Source: Iocasia fonsfrigidae
GTDB lineage: Bacteria; Bacillota; Halanaerobiia; Halanaerobiales; DTU029
DNA length: 64,000 nucleotides
Assembly (NCBI RefSeq): GCF_017751145.1
Contig: NZ_CP046640.1
Span: 62,001 to 126,000, forward strand
Reading direction: 5' to 3'
Shown here: piece by piece, positions 23,748 through 31,538 of the stretch
Layout: each line of letters starts with the position of its first letter
How positions within the stretch are numbered: the stretch's first letter is position 1
Translations under genes and position numbers: made by a program
The notes under the pieces: model-generated
The model's input: the letters and a program-made list of their open reading frames with translations, nothing else
Told to the model about the DNA's origin: nothing
The model's database searches: none

Positions 23748-25340
23748 ATGGCTAATATAGATTTATCAGATGAATTTGAGAGGTTACAGGCTGAAATTGA
23801 CAAGATTAGCGATACCGGGGCAAGGCGAATAGCCAAGGAATATGCCAATGCTCTGGAAGAATTGAGGACTATAGTTAGAAAAGCATATGACAAACACGGC
23901 ACAGAAGGGGAATTAACTTATGAAGAGATGGTTAAGTATGATAGATTAAAGCAATTCAACAAAGAACTTACTGCTGCGATTAAGGTTATGCACGTACAGA
24001 CTTCAAAGATTACAAGAAAGATATTAAAAGATACATATAAGACTAGCTTTGAATCAGTCAGGGGTGCTGTAGGGCAGGCAGCAGGAAAGACTATTCGAGG
24101 TATAGTCAAGCAGGAAGTAATTAACGAAGCCTTACAGAATCCTGTTAGTGGATTAACTCTTAATGATCGGTTGAAAGTCCGTAGAAGTAGAATTATAACC
24201 GATATACAGGAGACTATAGGGCAGGGCTTATATAAGGGTGAAAGCTATACTGATATGTCTAGGAGGCTGAAAGACAGCTTAGAAGGGGATATAGTTAAAT
24301 CTCATAGGATTGTCAGGACTGAAAGTCACCGTGTAATGGAAAAATCCAAGATGGACAGTTTAGAACATGCAGCTAACCAGGGTGTAAACTTAAGAAAATA
24401 CTGGCTTACCTCTGAGGATGAAAGAGTTAGAAGCTCTCATAATCATATGGGGGAAAAGTATAGCAAGGAAAATGCTATACCTATTGATGAAAATTTTGTT
24501 AATGATAAGACTGGTGGAGAGGGGCCAAGCCCGGGACAATTAGGGACTGCTAAGGATGATATACATTGTAGATGTATTTCGGTAACTATAGTTATTACTG
24601 ATAATGATACTGATGACTTTGAAAATAAAGAAGAAAGTGATATAATTATACCAGAAGCAAAATCTGTAAAAGAAGCAGAAAAATGGGCACAAGATAATTA
24701 TAATTTAAATGTTAGTTATAAAGATATCAGTACAGAAATGGCTAATGCAAATAATAAAGCTATTAAGAAAATGTATGGTAGATTTCCTCAGTTGAATGAT
24801 GTTAATATAAACATTAGAACTATGAAGGCTAAAAGTTATTATGGTAAAACTGTTGTTGGCTGGGATTCTAAAACAGGAAGATTAAAGCAACCTGATTTGA
24901 GAATATCTAAAGTTTACTTTAAGGATTCAGATACTTTTTGGAAACAGTTGCGAAAGGATCTTGATTCCAACTTCCATTATCCAGGTCATAACGAACAATC
25001 GACTATGGTACATGAATTGACTCATATTTTGGAGTATAAAATGCAGTTGAATAAATATGGATATTCTGATATGCAAGTTATATCAAGAGTTGAAGCGCAG
25101 AAATTATTACATGGAATTGGAAATATAGCCAAAAGTATAAAAGAAGAAGTATTAGAAAATATGGGATTGCCTCAATATGGATCAGAAACTGCTAAGAAAT
25201 TAAGAGAACTTGGGGAATATAGTAGAACTTCTGATAGAGAGTTTTTAGCTGAAGCTATAGCTGATGCTGTTGTTTCAGAAAATCCTCTAGATATTTCAAA
25301 AGAAACATTGAAAGTCCTTGAAAGGAGGATGAGAGAATAA
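23748..25340 (+). CDS. MuF/gp7-type minor head protein with C-terminal zinc-peptidase-like domain
   Basis: This 530-residue protein is about twice the size of SPP1 gp7. Residues 1 to about 285 are the minor head (MuF) domain, with RLKDSLEGDIVKSHRIVRTE, WLTSEDERVRSSHN and the closing DDIHCRCIS cysteines (about 273-275). From about 290 a new AT-richer region begins. It carries HELTH (422-426) and an EFLAEAIADA helix with E502, the HExxH plus Glu pattern of gluzincin-like peptidases. MuF proteins elsewhere are known to carry toxin domains delivered with the DNA. The 50-codon gene starting at its last base may be a partner. Catalysis is inferred from motifs. Confidence 0.85.
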   Translation: MANIDLSDEFERLQAEIDKISDTGARRIAKEYANALEELRTIVRKAYDKHGTEGELTYEEMVKYDRLKQFNKELTAAIKVMHVQTSKITRKILKDTYKTSFESVRGAVGQAAGKTIRGIVKQEVINEALQNPVSGLTLNDRLKVRRSRIITDIQETIGQGLYKGESYTDMSRRLKDSLEGDIVKSHRIVRTESHRVMEKSKMDSLEHAANQGVNLRKYWLTSEDERVRSSHNHMGEKYSKENAIPIDENFVNDKTGGEGPSPGQLGTAKDDIHCRCISVTIVITDNDTDDFENKEESDIIIPEAKSVKEAEKWAQDNYNLNVSYKDISTEMANANNKAIKKMYGRFPQLNDVNINIRTMKAKSYYGKTVVGWDSKTGRLKQPDLRISKVYFKDSDTFWKQLRKDLDSNFHYPGHNEQSTMVHELTHILEYKMQLNKYGYSDMQVISRVEAQKLLHGIGNIAKSIKEEVLENMGLPQYGSETAKKLRELGEYSRTSDREFLAEAIADAVVSENPLDISKETLKVLERRMRE

Positions 25341-25492
25341 TGGTTTCCTTAATAAAACCAGACTGGTTTGAAAAATGGGTAATAGTTGATGAAGATGGTT
25401 GGCATTTGAAAAAAGAAGCACCAGAAAAAGTCAAAGAAGAATTTGAAGTTTATATGAAAGAAATAAATGAAGATATGTTGTCTTTTGAGTAG
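25340..25492 (+). CDS. Small acidic protein next to the MuF effector (candidate partner/immunity)
   Basis: ATG 25340 shares the last base of the preceding TAA stop and has AAAGGAGG upstream, so translation is coupled to the MuF-peptidase gene. The 50-residue product (MVSLIKPDWFEKWVIVDEDG...) is acidic with a helical C-terminal half. It has the same AT-rich composition as the peptidase domain, as though both moved in together. A terminator follows. An inhibitor or immunity function is inferred only from position. Confidence 0.6.
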   Translation: MVSLIKPDWFEKWVIVDEDGWHLKKEAPEKVKEEFEVYMKEINEDMLSFE

Positions 25493-25521
25493 ATATAAAG
25501 ATAAATAATGTGATAAATTAT

Positions 25522-25545
25522 AACGTCCTGAAAAGGGCGTTTTTC
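25522..25545 (+). terminator. Terminator-like hairpin after the MuF pair
   Basis: AACGTCC (25522-25528) pairs with GGGCGTT (25535-25541, one G-U) around TGAAAA, then TTTT. It lies between the effector pair and the zinc-ribbon gene and may dampen read-through. Confidence 0.65.
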
Positions 25546-25579
25546 TTATGCCTAAATATATGTATAGGGAGGTGATTGA

Positions 25580-25750
25580 GTGTTATGCGCCGATTGCAAA
25601 AAGGAACCGATAGCAAGAGGAATTAAAAAAATTGTTTGTTTTAAATGTGGAAAAGAAAAATATGTGAATTCTTATTTTAGCAATATCTGTGAAATGTGTT
25701 CTGATAGATTGGGGAAATGTCAAAGATGCGGGAAAAATGTAACGCCTTAA
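25580..25750 (+). CDS. Zinc-ribbon small head-region protein, 56 aa
   Basis: GTG 25580 has GGGAGGTG upstream. The product has three CxxC pairs (CADC, CFKC, CEMC and a final CQRC), giving two zinc sites. Small cysteine-rich genes at this position between minor head and scaffold are common in Firmicute phages. The following 108 bases contain two hairpins (25743-25763 and CGTGG/CCACG at 25811-25827) and no gene. Confidence 0.65.
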   Translation: MLCADCKKEPIARGIKKIVCFKCGKEKYVNSYFSNICEMCSDRLGKCQRCGKNVTP

Positions 25751-25858
25751 TGGGTGTTATTTTTATGTCGCCTTTTCGGTACTGCAGGCGGTAAAGAACA
25801 GGACTGTTATCGTGGACGATACCCACGGAAAAAAGCGTAAACAGAAAGGATGATATAG

Positions 25859-26506
25859 ATGAGTAGATTTGTAGAGTTGTTAGGTGAAGAATTAGGAAAA
25901 CAGGTTCAGGAAAAGTTGGGAGATGGGTTTATTATTGGCAAAGAAGAAAATTATATTGCCAAGCACCGCTTTGATGAAGTCAATGAACAGCTGGGAGAGT
26001 ATAAAAAGATGCTTTCTGATAGAGATAACCAACTGGAAGAGCTCAAAAAGAAAGCTGGGGATAACGAAGAATTAAACCAGCGGATCCAGGAGCTTGAAGA
26101 GCAAAATAAGACCACTGCTGAAGAGTATGAAAGTCAGCTAGCTGCTCAAAAGTTTGATTTTGAACTGGAGAAGGCAATTCGTGAAGCTGGAGCACGTAAT
26201 CCTAAAGCAGTAAAAGCCTTGCTCAATACTGATGAAATTAAGCTGGAAGATGGGAAATTGACTGGTCTAGATGCCCAGTTGGAGAAATTACAAAAAGATG
26301 AGGACTATCTCTTTGGTGAAGTTGGCTTGAAAGGCAAGGATCATGATGAAGGCGACGGGAAACTTGACCAGGACTATAAAGAAAACCCCTGGGAGCCCGG
26401 AAAGGTTAGTCTGACCAAACAGTCAGAAATACTAGATGAAAATCCGGGTAAGGCTAAAAAACTGATTGAAAAAGCAGGCGGTAATCCAAGCGATTATGGT
26501 CTTTAA
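25859..26506 (+). CDS. Capsid scaffolding protein, GP20-like
   Basis: The product has 215 residues and is dominated by a long coiled coil (about 38-100: EVNEQLGEYKKMLSDRDNQL, LNQRIQELEEQNKTTAEEYE). A C-terminal basic/helical part (REAGARNPKAVKALL) is followed by a flexible tail. This is the Phage_GP20 scaffold pattern, placed directly before the major capsid gene as expected. AAAGGATG precedes ATG 25859. Confidence 0.88.
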   Translation: MSRFVELLGEELGKQVQEKLGDGFIIGKEENYIAKHRFDEVNEQLGEYKKMLSDRDNQLEELKKKAGDNEELNQRIQELEEQNKTTAEEYESQLAAQKFDFELEKAIREAGARNPKAVKALLNTDEIKLEDGKLTGLDAQLEKLQKDEDYLFGEVGLKGKDHDEGDGKLDQDYKENPWEPGKVSLTKQSEILDENPGKAKKLIEKAGGNPSDYGL

Positions 26507-26536
26507 TTAATATTTTAAGAAATGGAGATGATTTAA

Positions 26537-27517
26537 GTGGCTGTAACTTTAGTTGGAGATATTATTAAACCCGAGGTGTGGGTACCATATGTAATTAGTG
26601 AAACACCAAAAAAATCTGCATTATTCAAGAGTGGAATAGTTTCACAGGATCCAAGAATCAAAGTTCCAAGTGGTGGGGATACTGCAAATATGCCTTTTTG
26701 GAATGACCTTGATGGTGATGCTCAGGCTATACAGTCTGATACAGCACTGAATATTAACAGGATTGATTCCGGGAAAGATGTTGCTAGAGTATTTGAATTT
26801 GGTAATGCCTGGTCTGCAGAAGATCTTGCTGCAGAGTTAGCCGGTAGTGATCCAATGACTGCTATTGGCGATAGAGTTATTGTTTATTGGGACAGAGAGT
26901 ATCAAAAAATACTGATATTCGAGCTCAATGGTGTATTTGCAGATAATGTTACTAATGATGACAGTGACCTTGTATATGATGTAGCAAAAGATGATATAGA
27001 TGCTAACGGGGCTGTTGATATTGATAGTGCGGTAATACTTGATGGTAAACAGCTATTAGGTGATGCAAAAGGTAAGCTTACTGCCATTGCAATGCATTCT
27101 GCTGTACATACCAATCTACAGAAACAGGACCTTATTGATTACATTCCTGATTCTAAGGCTGATATTGGTTGGGGTACTTATATGGGGCATACTGTAATTG
27201 TTGATGATGATATGCCTGTGGCTGACGCAACAACCTCTGGAAAGAAGTATACATCTTATCTGTTTGGTCAGGGTGCTGTGGGCTATGATGAAGGGAAACC
27301 AAAAACACCTGTAGAAAGTGACAGGAATAGTCTTAAAGGCCAGGATATTTTAATTCACAGAAGGAAGTTTATCCTTCATCCACGCGGATTCAAGTGGACT
27401 GAAGGGGCTGTATCTGGCGAAATGCCTACTTATACAGAGATTCAGAATGCAACCAACTGGGACCGTATCTATGATAAGAAAAAAACCCGCGTTGTTAAGC
27501 TGGTTACCAACGGGTAA
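26537..27517 (+). CDS. Major capsid protein
   Basis: The product has 326 residues and lies between scaffold and connector genes. It has the profile of the coat protein family with an HK97-type fold: an N-terminal arm (AVTLVGDIIKPEVW), PFWNDLDGDAQ, a helix-rich spine, and a C-terminal domain with GYDEGKPKTPVESDRNS and HPRGFKW. GTG 26537 is preceded by GGAGATGATT. A hairpin follows the gene. It is the most abundant virion protein. Confidence 0.88.
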   Translation: MAVTLVGDIIKPEVWVPYVISETPKKSALFKSGIVSQDPRIKVPSGGDTANMPFWNDLDGDAQAIQSDTALNINRIDSGKDVARVFEFGNAWSAEDLAAELAGSDPMTAIGDRVIVYWDREYQKILIFELNGVFADNVTNDDSDLVYDVAKDDIDANGAVDIDSAVILDGKQLLGDAKGKLTAIAMHSAVHTNLQKQDLIDYIPDSKADIGWGTYMGHTVIVDDDMPVADATTSGKKYTSYLFGQGAVGYDEGKPKTPVESDRNSLKGQDILIHRRKFILHPRGFKWTEGAVSGEMPTYTEIQNATNWDRIYDKKKTRVVKLVTNG

Positions 27518-27541
27518 TATATACTATCTAAAAATAATATG

Positions 27542-27570
27542 AGGCCGGGGTTCTTTCTCTGGCCTTGTCT
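27542..27570 (+). terminator. Hairpin after the capsid gene (weak terminator/attenuator)
   Basis: AGGCC (27542-27546) pairs with GGCCT (27561-27565) around a 14-base loop and is followed by TGTCT rather than a T-run. It may partly terminate or stabilise the capsid mRNA. Confidence 0.45.
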
Positions 27571-27589
27571 ATTAATTGGAGGTGATTTA

Positions 27590-27850
27590 ATGGGGGCTAC
27601 TACTTTCTATCTCCTGGAGCAGGAGCGGAAAAAGAAAGCTGTAAGCAGAAAAGGCGGTCAGGAGGCCAGGGCTGAGGTTGAAAAGAAAACTATTGATGTA
27701 GAGGAAGAGGCAGAAACAGAAGAAGAAAAAAGTATTACGGCAGCATTAGGATTATATCATACTGGTGGTGGCTGGTATCAGCTACCCGGTCAAGATAAAG
27801 CAGTCCGCAAAGATGAGGCAATAAAAATATTGAAAGAAAGTGATAGCTAA
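27590..27850 (+). CDS. Small head protein, 86 aa (decoration/connector region)
   Basis: ATG 27590 has GGAGGTG; a longer frame from 27539 is rejected because it includes the hairpin. The product has an acidic coiled-coil centre (ARAEVEKKTIDVEEEAETEE) and a C-terminal LGLYHTGGGWYQLPGQDKAV, a small strand-helix domain often found at the end of phage head-region proteins. Exact role unknown. Confidence 0.62.
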   Translation: MGATTFYLLEQERKKKAVSRKGGQEARAEVEKKTIDVEEEAETEEEKSITAALGLYHTGGGWYQLPGQDKAVRKDEAIKILKESDS

Positions 27851-28098
27851 TGGTCTTGACTGATGAAGAAAAAAGAGAGGGTATGGTAGAGCTCCTGGAG
27901 GAAAAGCTAGGCTATGATCTAGATCCAAAGAATTTAAGACCTGCTGAAAAACTTATAGTGGAAAAAATGCTTGACGTATATGAAAATGATGCAGGTGTTC
28001 AATCAGAAAGCATTGATGATTTATCTGTAAGCTATTTTGCTGAACAGGACCCAGTCATCAAAGATATGCTTCACTCTCTAAGAAAGTTGAATTGGTAA
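27850..28098 (+). CDS. Putative head-tail connector protein, 82 aa
   Basis: ATG 27850 overlaps the previous stop. The product is short, acidic and helical (MVELLEEKLGYDLDPKNLRP), followed by another helix ending SLRKLNW. By size and place (directly after capsid genes, before gp10-like) it is likely a gp6-like adaptor; sequence evidence alone is modest. Confidence 0.6.
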   Translation: MVLTDEEKREGMVELLEEKLGYDLDPKNLRPAEKLIVEKMLDVYENDAGVQSESIDDLSVSYFAEQDPVIKDMLHSLRKLNW

Positions 28099-28099
28099 T

Positions 28100-28612
28100 A
28101 TGGGTGTAAAGGTTAAGGAAGAATTTAATTATATTCCAGAGATAGCAAAGGCTATTGAATACCTGGGTTCTCATCATCTTGAGATAGGTATATTTGGTGA
28201 GGATGATTCCCATATTCTAATGATAGCCAGAGTTCATGAATTTGGTGTAGAAATTGAGGTTACTGAAAAGATGAGGAACTATCTTCATGCTATTGGATTC
28301 CATCTTAGAAACGATACAGATAAGATTACTATTCCGGAGCGGTCTTTTATGCGTGCTGGTTTTGATACTAAGAAAAAAGACTTTCAAAAAACGGGCGAAG
28401 AGATAGTATATAAGGTAATTGGTCTGAAAATTACCCCTAAAGCTGGTCTGGATATACTAGGCAATTATATTGTTACCCAGCTGCAGGAATATTTAACAAA
28501 AATAAGTAGGCCTCCTAATCATCCATTTACAGCGCAGCAGAAAGGTAGTAGTAATCCTTTGATTGATGAAGGCAGACTCAAGCAGGCTATAACCTATAAA
28601 ATAAGGGGTTGA
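28100..28612 (+). CDS. Tail completion/connector protein, HK97 gp10- or Mu gpG-like
   Basis: The product has 170 residues. The pattern HHLEIGIFGEDDSHILMIARVHEFG followed by IPERSFMRAGFD and a helix, then a C-terminal RPPNHPFTAQQKGSSNPLIDEGRLKQAI, is typical of virion morphogenesis proteins that complete the tail or connector. It begins one base after the previous stop. It probably acts at the head-tail junction. Confidence 0.8.
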   Translation: MGVKVKEEFNYIPEIAKAIEYLGSHHLEIGIFGEDDSHILMIARVHEFGVEIEVTEKMRNYLHAIGFHLRNDTDKITIPERSFMRAGFDTKKKDFQKTGEEIVYKVIGLKITPKAGLDILGNYIVTQLQEYLTKISRPPNHPFTAQQKGSSNPLIDEGRLKQAITYKIRG

Positions 28613-28616
28613 TCCC

Positions 28617-29000
28617 ATGAAATTTGAACGATTAATAAAAAAATACAGCAAAAAATATACCATCAAGCATAAAACAGAAGGTCACTGGGATGGCCCTAAT
28701 TGGATAGAAGGATCTGAGGTTAACTATCAAATTGAGGCAGCTATATTCCCTATTTCTGCTGAGCAAGTACAGAGATATGAGGGGCTAGGATACACCACTC
28801 AGGACATTAAGGTGTTTATAACGGTACCAATTGAGGCTTTAAACCTGGATACAGAAGAAATTGAAACTATAGAGCTCAAGAAAGATGATGAAATAAGCTA
28901 TCTAGATAATAAATATGTTTTTGATACTGTTAATGACCGCACCACTCATGCCGATTTTGTGAAATGGATTGCTGTAAGAAAGCAGGATGATAGCTCATGA
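28617..29000 (+). CDS. Head-closure/adaptor-type protein, 127 aa
   Basis: The strand-rich product (IKHKTEGHWDGPNWIEGSEV, IEAAIFPISAEQVQRYEGLG, ISYLDNKYVFDTVNDRTTHA) looks like the small beta-barrel adaptors of the gp16/gp9 type between connector and tail. ATG 28617 follows the previous stop by four bases. The assignment rests largely on position and beta content. Confidence 0.6.
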   Translation: MKFERLIKKYSKKYTIKHKTEGHWDGPNWIEGSEVNYQIEAAIFPISAEQVQRYEGLGYTTQDIKVFITVPIEALNLDTEEIETIELKKDDEISYLDNKYVFDTVNDRTTHADFVKWIAVRKQDDSS

Positions 29001-29545
29001 TTAATATAGACAACTTCATGAATGAAATATATTATCCTCTTGTTGACCATTCAGGAGTAGACCAACTGGTGAAAGCTAATCAAAAGGTACCCCCTGGGCA
29101 GTTGAAAAATAACCGTATAGTATATAACATGATACTGTTTGCTAATACTGGGGCAAGACATACGATAATTCAAAGTACAAAGGTTATTGAGAGTGAGGAT
29201 CCAGAGTTTGAAAATGACATTGAAATAGAGAATATCTTTTTCCCGGAGGCGACACTATCGTTTACTGGGTTTAATAATATTATGATCCCGATTAATAGAG
29301 TTCGTGAATGGTTCTATGTTCATGGGCTGGGAGACTGGTGGTTAAGGGATAATGGTTATGACTGTGTTATTCGTGAAGTTATGGAGATAGAAGACAGGAC
29401 TGTATATTTAGAGTCTGATTATGAAAAAAGGTATGGCTTTGATGTGATTCTAGAATTCAAAGATGCTGTGAAGGTAACTTATGAGACTATAGAAACTATA
29501 GAAGCTACCGGAACAGATGGAGAGACTCAGGAAATTAATTTATAA
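28997..29545 (+). CDS. Tail-terminator/neck protein, LIC_12616-like
   Basis: The product has 182 residues. The order (connector, then this gene, then sheath) and the sequence (IENIFFPEATLSFTGFNN, DWWLRDNGYDCVIREVMEIE, RYGFDVILEFKD) fit the neck/tail-terminator proteins of contractile phages. ATG 28997 overlaps the upstream stop by four bases. Moderate confidence on family, high on being a structural gene. Confidence 0.65.
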   Translation: MINIDNFMNEIYYPLVDHSGVDQLVKANQKVPPGQLKNNRIVYNMILFANTGARHTIIQSTKVIESEDPEFENDIEIENIFFPEATLSFTGFNNIMIPINRVREWFYVHGLGDWWLRDNGYDCVIREVMEIEDRTVYLESDYEKRYGFDVILEFKDAVKVTYETIETIEATGTDGETQEINL

Positions 29546-29558
29546 GGAAGGTGAAAAA

Positions 29559-30587
29559 ATGTCTAGATTTATAACGATTAATATTACTGACAAGACTACA
29601 CCGATATCTCAGGCAGGTTTTGGCCTGGGGTTCATTCTTGACCCTGTGGCTGATGCAGGTAGCGAATATGACTATGTAGAGATTAGAAGCATTGATGATA
29701 TACCTGCAAATGCTACACAACTGGCTCAGGATATGGCTAATGCATACTTATCACAACAGCCGAATGCTGGGGTTTTGACAATGCAGGGTATATATATCAA
29801 TGAAACAGATGGTACGGCTACAGATATTGAAGAGGCTCTTAATCAGGTAATAGAGGTTAATGATGATTGGTATGGTCTATTGCTTGCCTCCAGGGAACAG
29901 GCTGATATTGAGGCAGCAGATGGCTGGATACCAGCTAATAAGCTGTTCATTACTTCGCCTGTTGAAGCAGATTGGACAACACTTAGTGCTTACAGCTTGC
30001 TTTCTGATAAGACAGGGGTTTTTCCTTCTACCACAGAACAGTATATTGATGCAGCTATTATGAGTCGTATGTTTGCTACAGACCCAGGAAGTGCTACTTG
30101 GAAGTGGAAGCAGCTTAGTGGAGTTGAAAACTCTGGCTATACTAATGCTGATGTAAGTTCTATGCTTAGTCCTGGCGAAGGGGAGCCCAATATGAACCCG
30201 GTGATTCATGAAATGGGCGCAGATTACACTGCAGAAGGAAAAACAGTAACAGGGGAATATCTGGATATACAGAGAGCTATCGACTGGATGGATGCCAGGT
30301 TGACAGAAAATATATTTCAGCTGTTAATCAATGAAGATAAGATATCCTATACAAATGCTGGAATTAGCCAGATAACTTCCGCCATGAAAGAAATATTCAG
30401 GGTAGGTGTTAACCGGGGAGTAATTGCTGAAGAAGATGGGGAGCCACTCTGGAATATTGATGCGCCCCGGAGGCAGGATATACCTCAAAATGCTAGAGCT
30501 AATAGGAACCTGCCTGATGTTAATTTTGACTTCACAGCTGCCGGCGCTATACATAGTCTTACTGTTTCCGGAGTTGTTCAGGTATAA
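29559..30587 (+). CDS. Tail sheath protein (DUF3383-like)
   Basis: The product has 342 residues. The N terminus (ITINITDKTTPISQAGFGLG) and the C-terminal block (YLDIQRAIDWMDARLTENIF, SYTNAGISQI...) match short-type contractile sheath proteins. It is followed by a DUF3277-type tube gene, the expected pair, and so shows that this phage is a myovirus. ATG 29559 has AAGGAAGGTG. The sheath contracts to drive the tube through the envelope, which here must include an outer membrane. Confidence 0.85.
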   Translation: MSRFITINITDKTTPISQAGFGLGFILDPVADAGSEYDYVEIRSIDDIPANATQLAQDMANAYLSQQPNAGVLTMQGIYINETDGTATDIEEALNQVIEVNDDWYGLLLASREQADIEAADGWIPANKLFITSPVEADWTTLSAYSLLSDKTGVFPSTTEQYIDAAIMSRMFATDPGSATWKWKQLSGVENSGYTNADVSSMLSPGEGEPNMNPVIHEMGADYTAEGKTVTGEYLDIQRAIDWMDARLTENIFQLLINEDKISYTNAGISQITSAMKEIFRVGVNRGVIAEEDGEPLWNIDAPRRQDIPQNARANRNLPDVNFDFTAAGAIHSLTVSGVVQV

Positions 30588-30610
30588 ATAATTTTTTGGA
30601 GGTGTAATAA

Positions 30611-31024
30611 ATGGCTGATCAGTATGACTCTACTGAAATATATGTAGTTGTTGATGGTCATGTTGTGACTGGCTTTGCTGAAGATAGCATGATTTCAGCT
30701 GAAAGGTCAGAGGATAAGGTAGAAACTCATGTAGGGGCTCAGGGAGAAGTTACATTTGTAAAAAGTGCTAATGATGTAGCTTCTATGACAATTACTCTTA
30801 AGCATAATTCCCCTTCTATTCAGAAATTGCAGGAACTCTACAAGGCTGGTAATAAGTTTGCTGTTAATGTAGAGGACCAGAATTTTGATGGTGATGTTTC
30901 TGCTGGCGGAAGCGAAGCTATGATAAGTAATCCTGGTTCTTTTGAACGCGGAGGTAGTGTTTCTGACAAGGAATTTACTTTGCTTATTGCTGATTATGAA
31001 GAAACATTCTCTGGAGTATCTTAA
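30611..31024 (+). CDS. Tail tube protein (DUF3277-like)
   Basis: The product has 137 residues, is strand-rich and ends LLIADYEETFSGVS. It contains MISAERSEDKVETHVGAQGE and ASMTITLKHNSPSIQKLQEL, typical of DUF3277 tube proteins. It directly follows the sheath gene with GGAGGTG before ATG 30611. It forms the inner tube of the contractile tail. Confidence 0.87.
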   Translation: MADQYDSTEIYVVVDGHVVTGFAEDSMISAERSEDKVETHVGAQGEVTFVKSANDVASMTITLKHNSPSIQKLQELYKAGNKFAVNVEDQNFDGDVSAGGSEAMISNPGSFERGGSVSDKEFTLLIADYEETFSGVS

Positions 31025-31054
31025 ATAAAACAAATAACTAATGGAGGGATATAA

Positions 31055-31315
31055 ATGCCAGAAAATAAAAATAAGAAAATTGTTGTTGGTTCAGGAGAGA
31101 ATGAAAAGGAATTTATTTTGCAACATCCAGGAATTAAATGGTGTATGGATCATGACTATAATTGCCGGGATAGGAATGGAAATATTAAATCTTCTGATTT
31201 TGTACAGGGTATTTTAGATCATGTTGTAATCAAGCCAAAAGGCTTCAAAATAAACGACTTTGAAAGTATGGAAGAAGTAAATCAATTTCAGGAAGAGGTA
31301 CAGAAGTTTCTTTAA
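31055..31315 (+). CDS. Tail assembly chaperone, short (G-type) product
   Basis: The product has 86 residues and sits between the tube and tape-measure genes, the fixed place for tail chaperones. It ends ...EEVQKFL with codons TTT CTT TAA. CTT followed by a stop is the slippery arrangement of the bacterial RF2 frameshift. The +1 frame continues open to 31538, so a G-T fusion of 160 residues is predicted. ATG 31055 has GGAGGG. Confidence 0.82.
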   Translation: MPENKNKKIVVGSGENEKEFILQHPGIKWCMDHDYNCRDRNGNIKSSDFVQGILDHVVIKPKGFKINDFESMEEVNQFQEEVQKFL

Positions 31316-31538
31316 TCCTAGATTATCTGAAACTGATGCAGAAGGCAATATAAAGCCCAATTTTGGAGCATACAGACGTTTAATCAAAGGGCAAAGGAAA
31401 ATGTACTGGCAGTTAATTTTAATAGGTGGAATCATGAAAATGGAAGCAGACAAATTAGACACAGAGGAATTCTATGAGGCTTATGCAGCATTAGCTGAGT
31501 TAAACAAAGAGATGAAACCGAAGAAAGGGGGGCTCTAA
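31314..31538 (+). CDS. Tail assembly chaperone T extension, made by +1 frameshift
   Basis: This open segment of 74 codons (NPRLSETDAEGNIKPNFGAY ... YEAYAALAELNKEMKPKKGG) has no own start or RBS and lies in the +1 frame of the upstream gene. Its start coincides with the G stop codon and its stop abuts the tape-measure ATG. This is the classic T segment. Slippage at CTT-TAA (31310-31315) by +1 would join them; a -2 shift on TTTCTTT would have the same result. Confidence 0.8.
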   Translation, partial: NPRLSETDAEGNIKPNFGAYRRLIKGQRKMYWQLILIGGIMKMEADKLDTEEFYEAYAALAELNKEMKPKKGGL

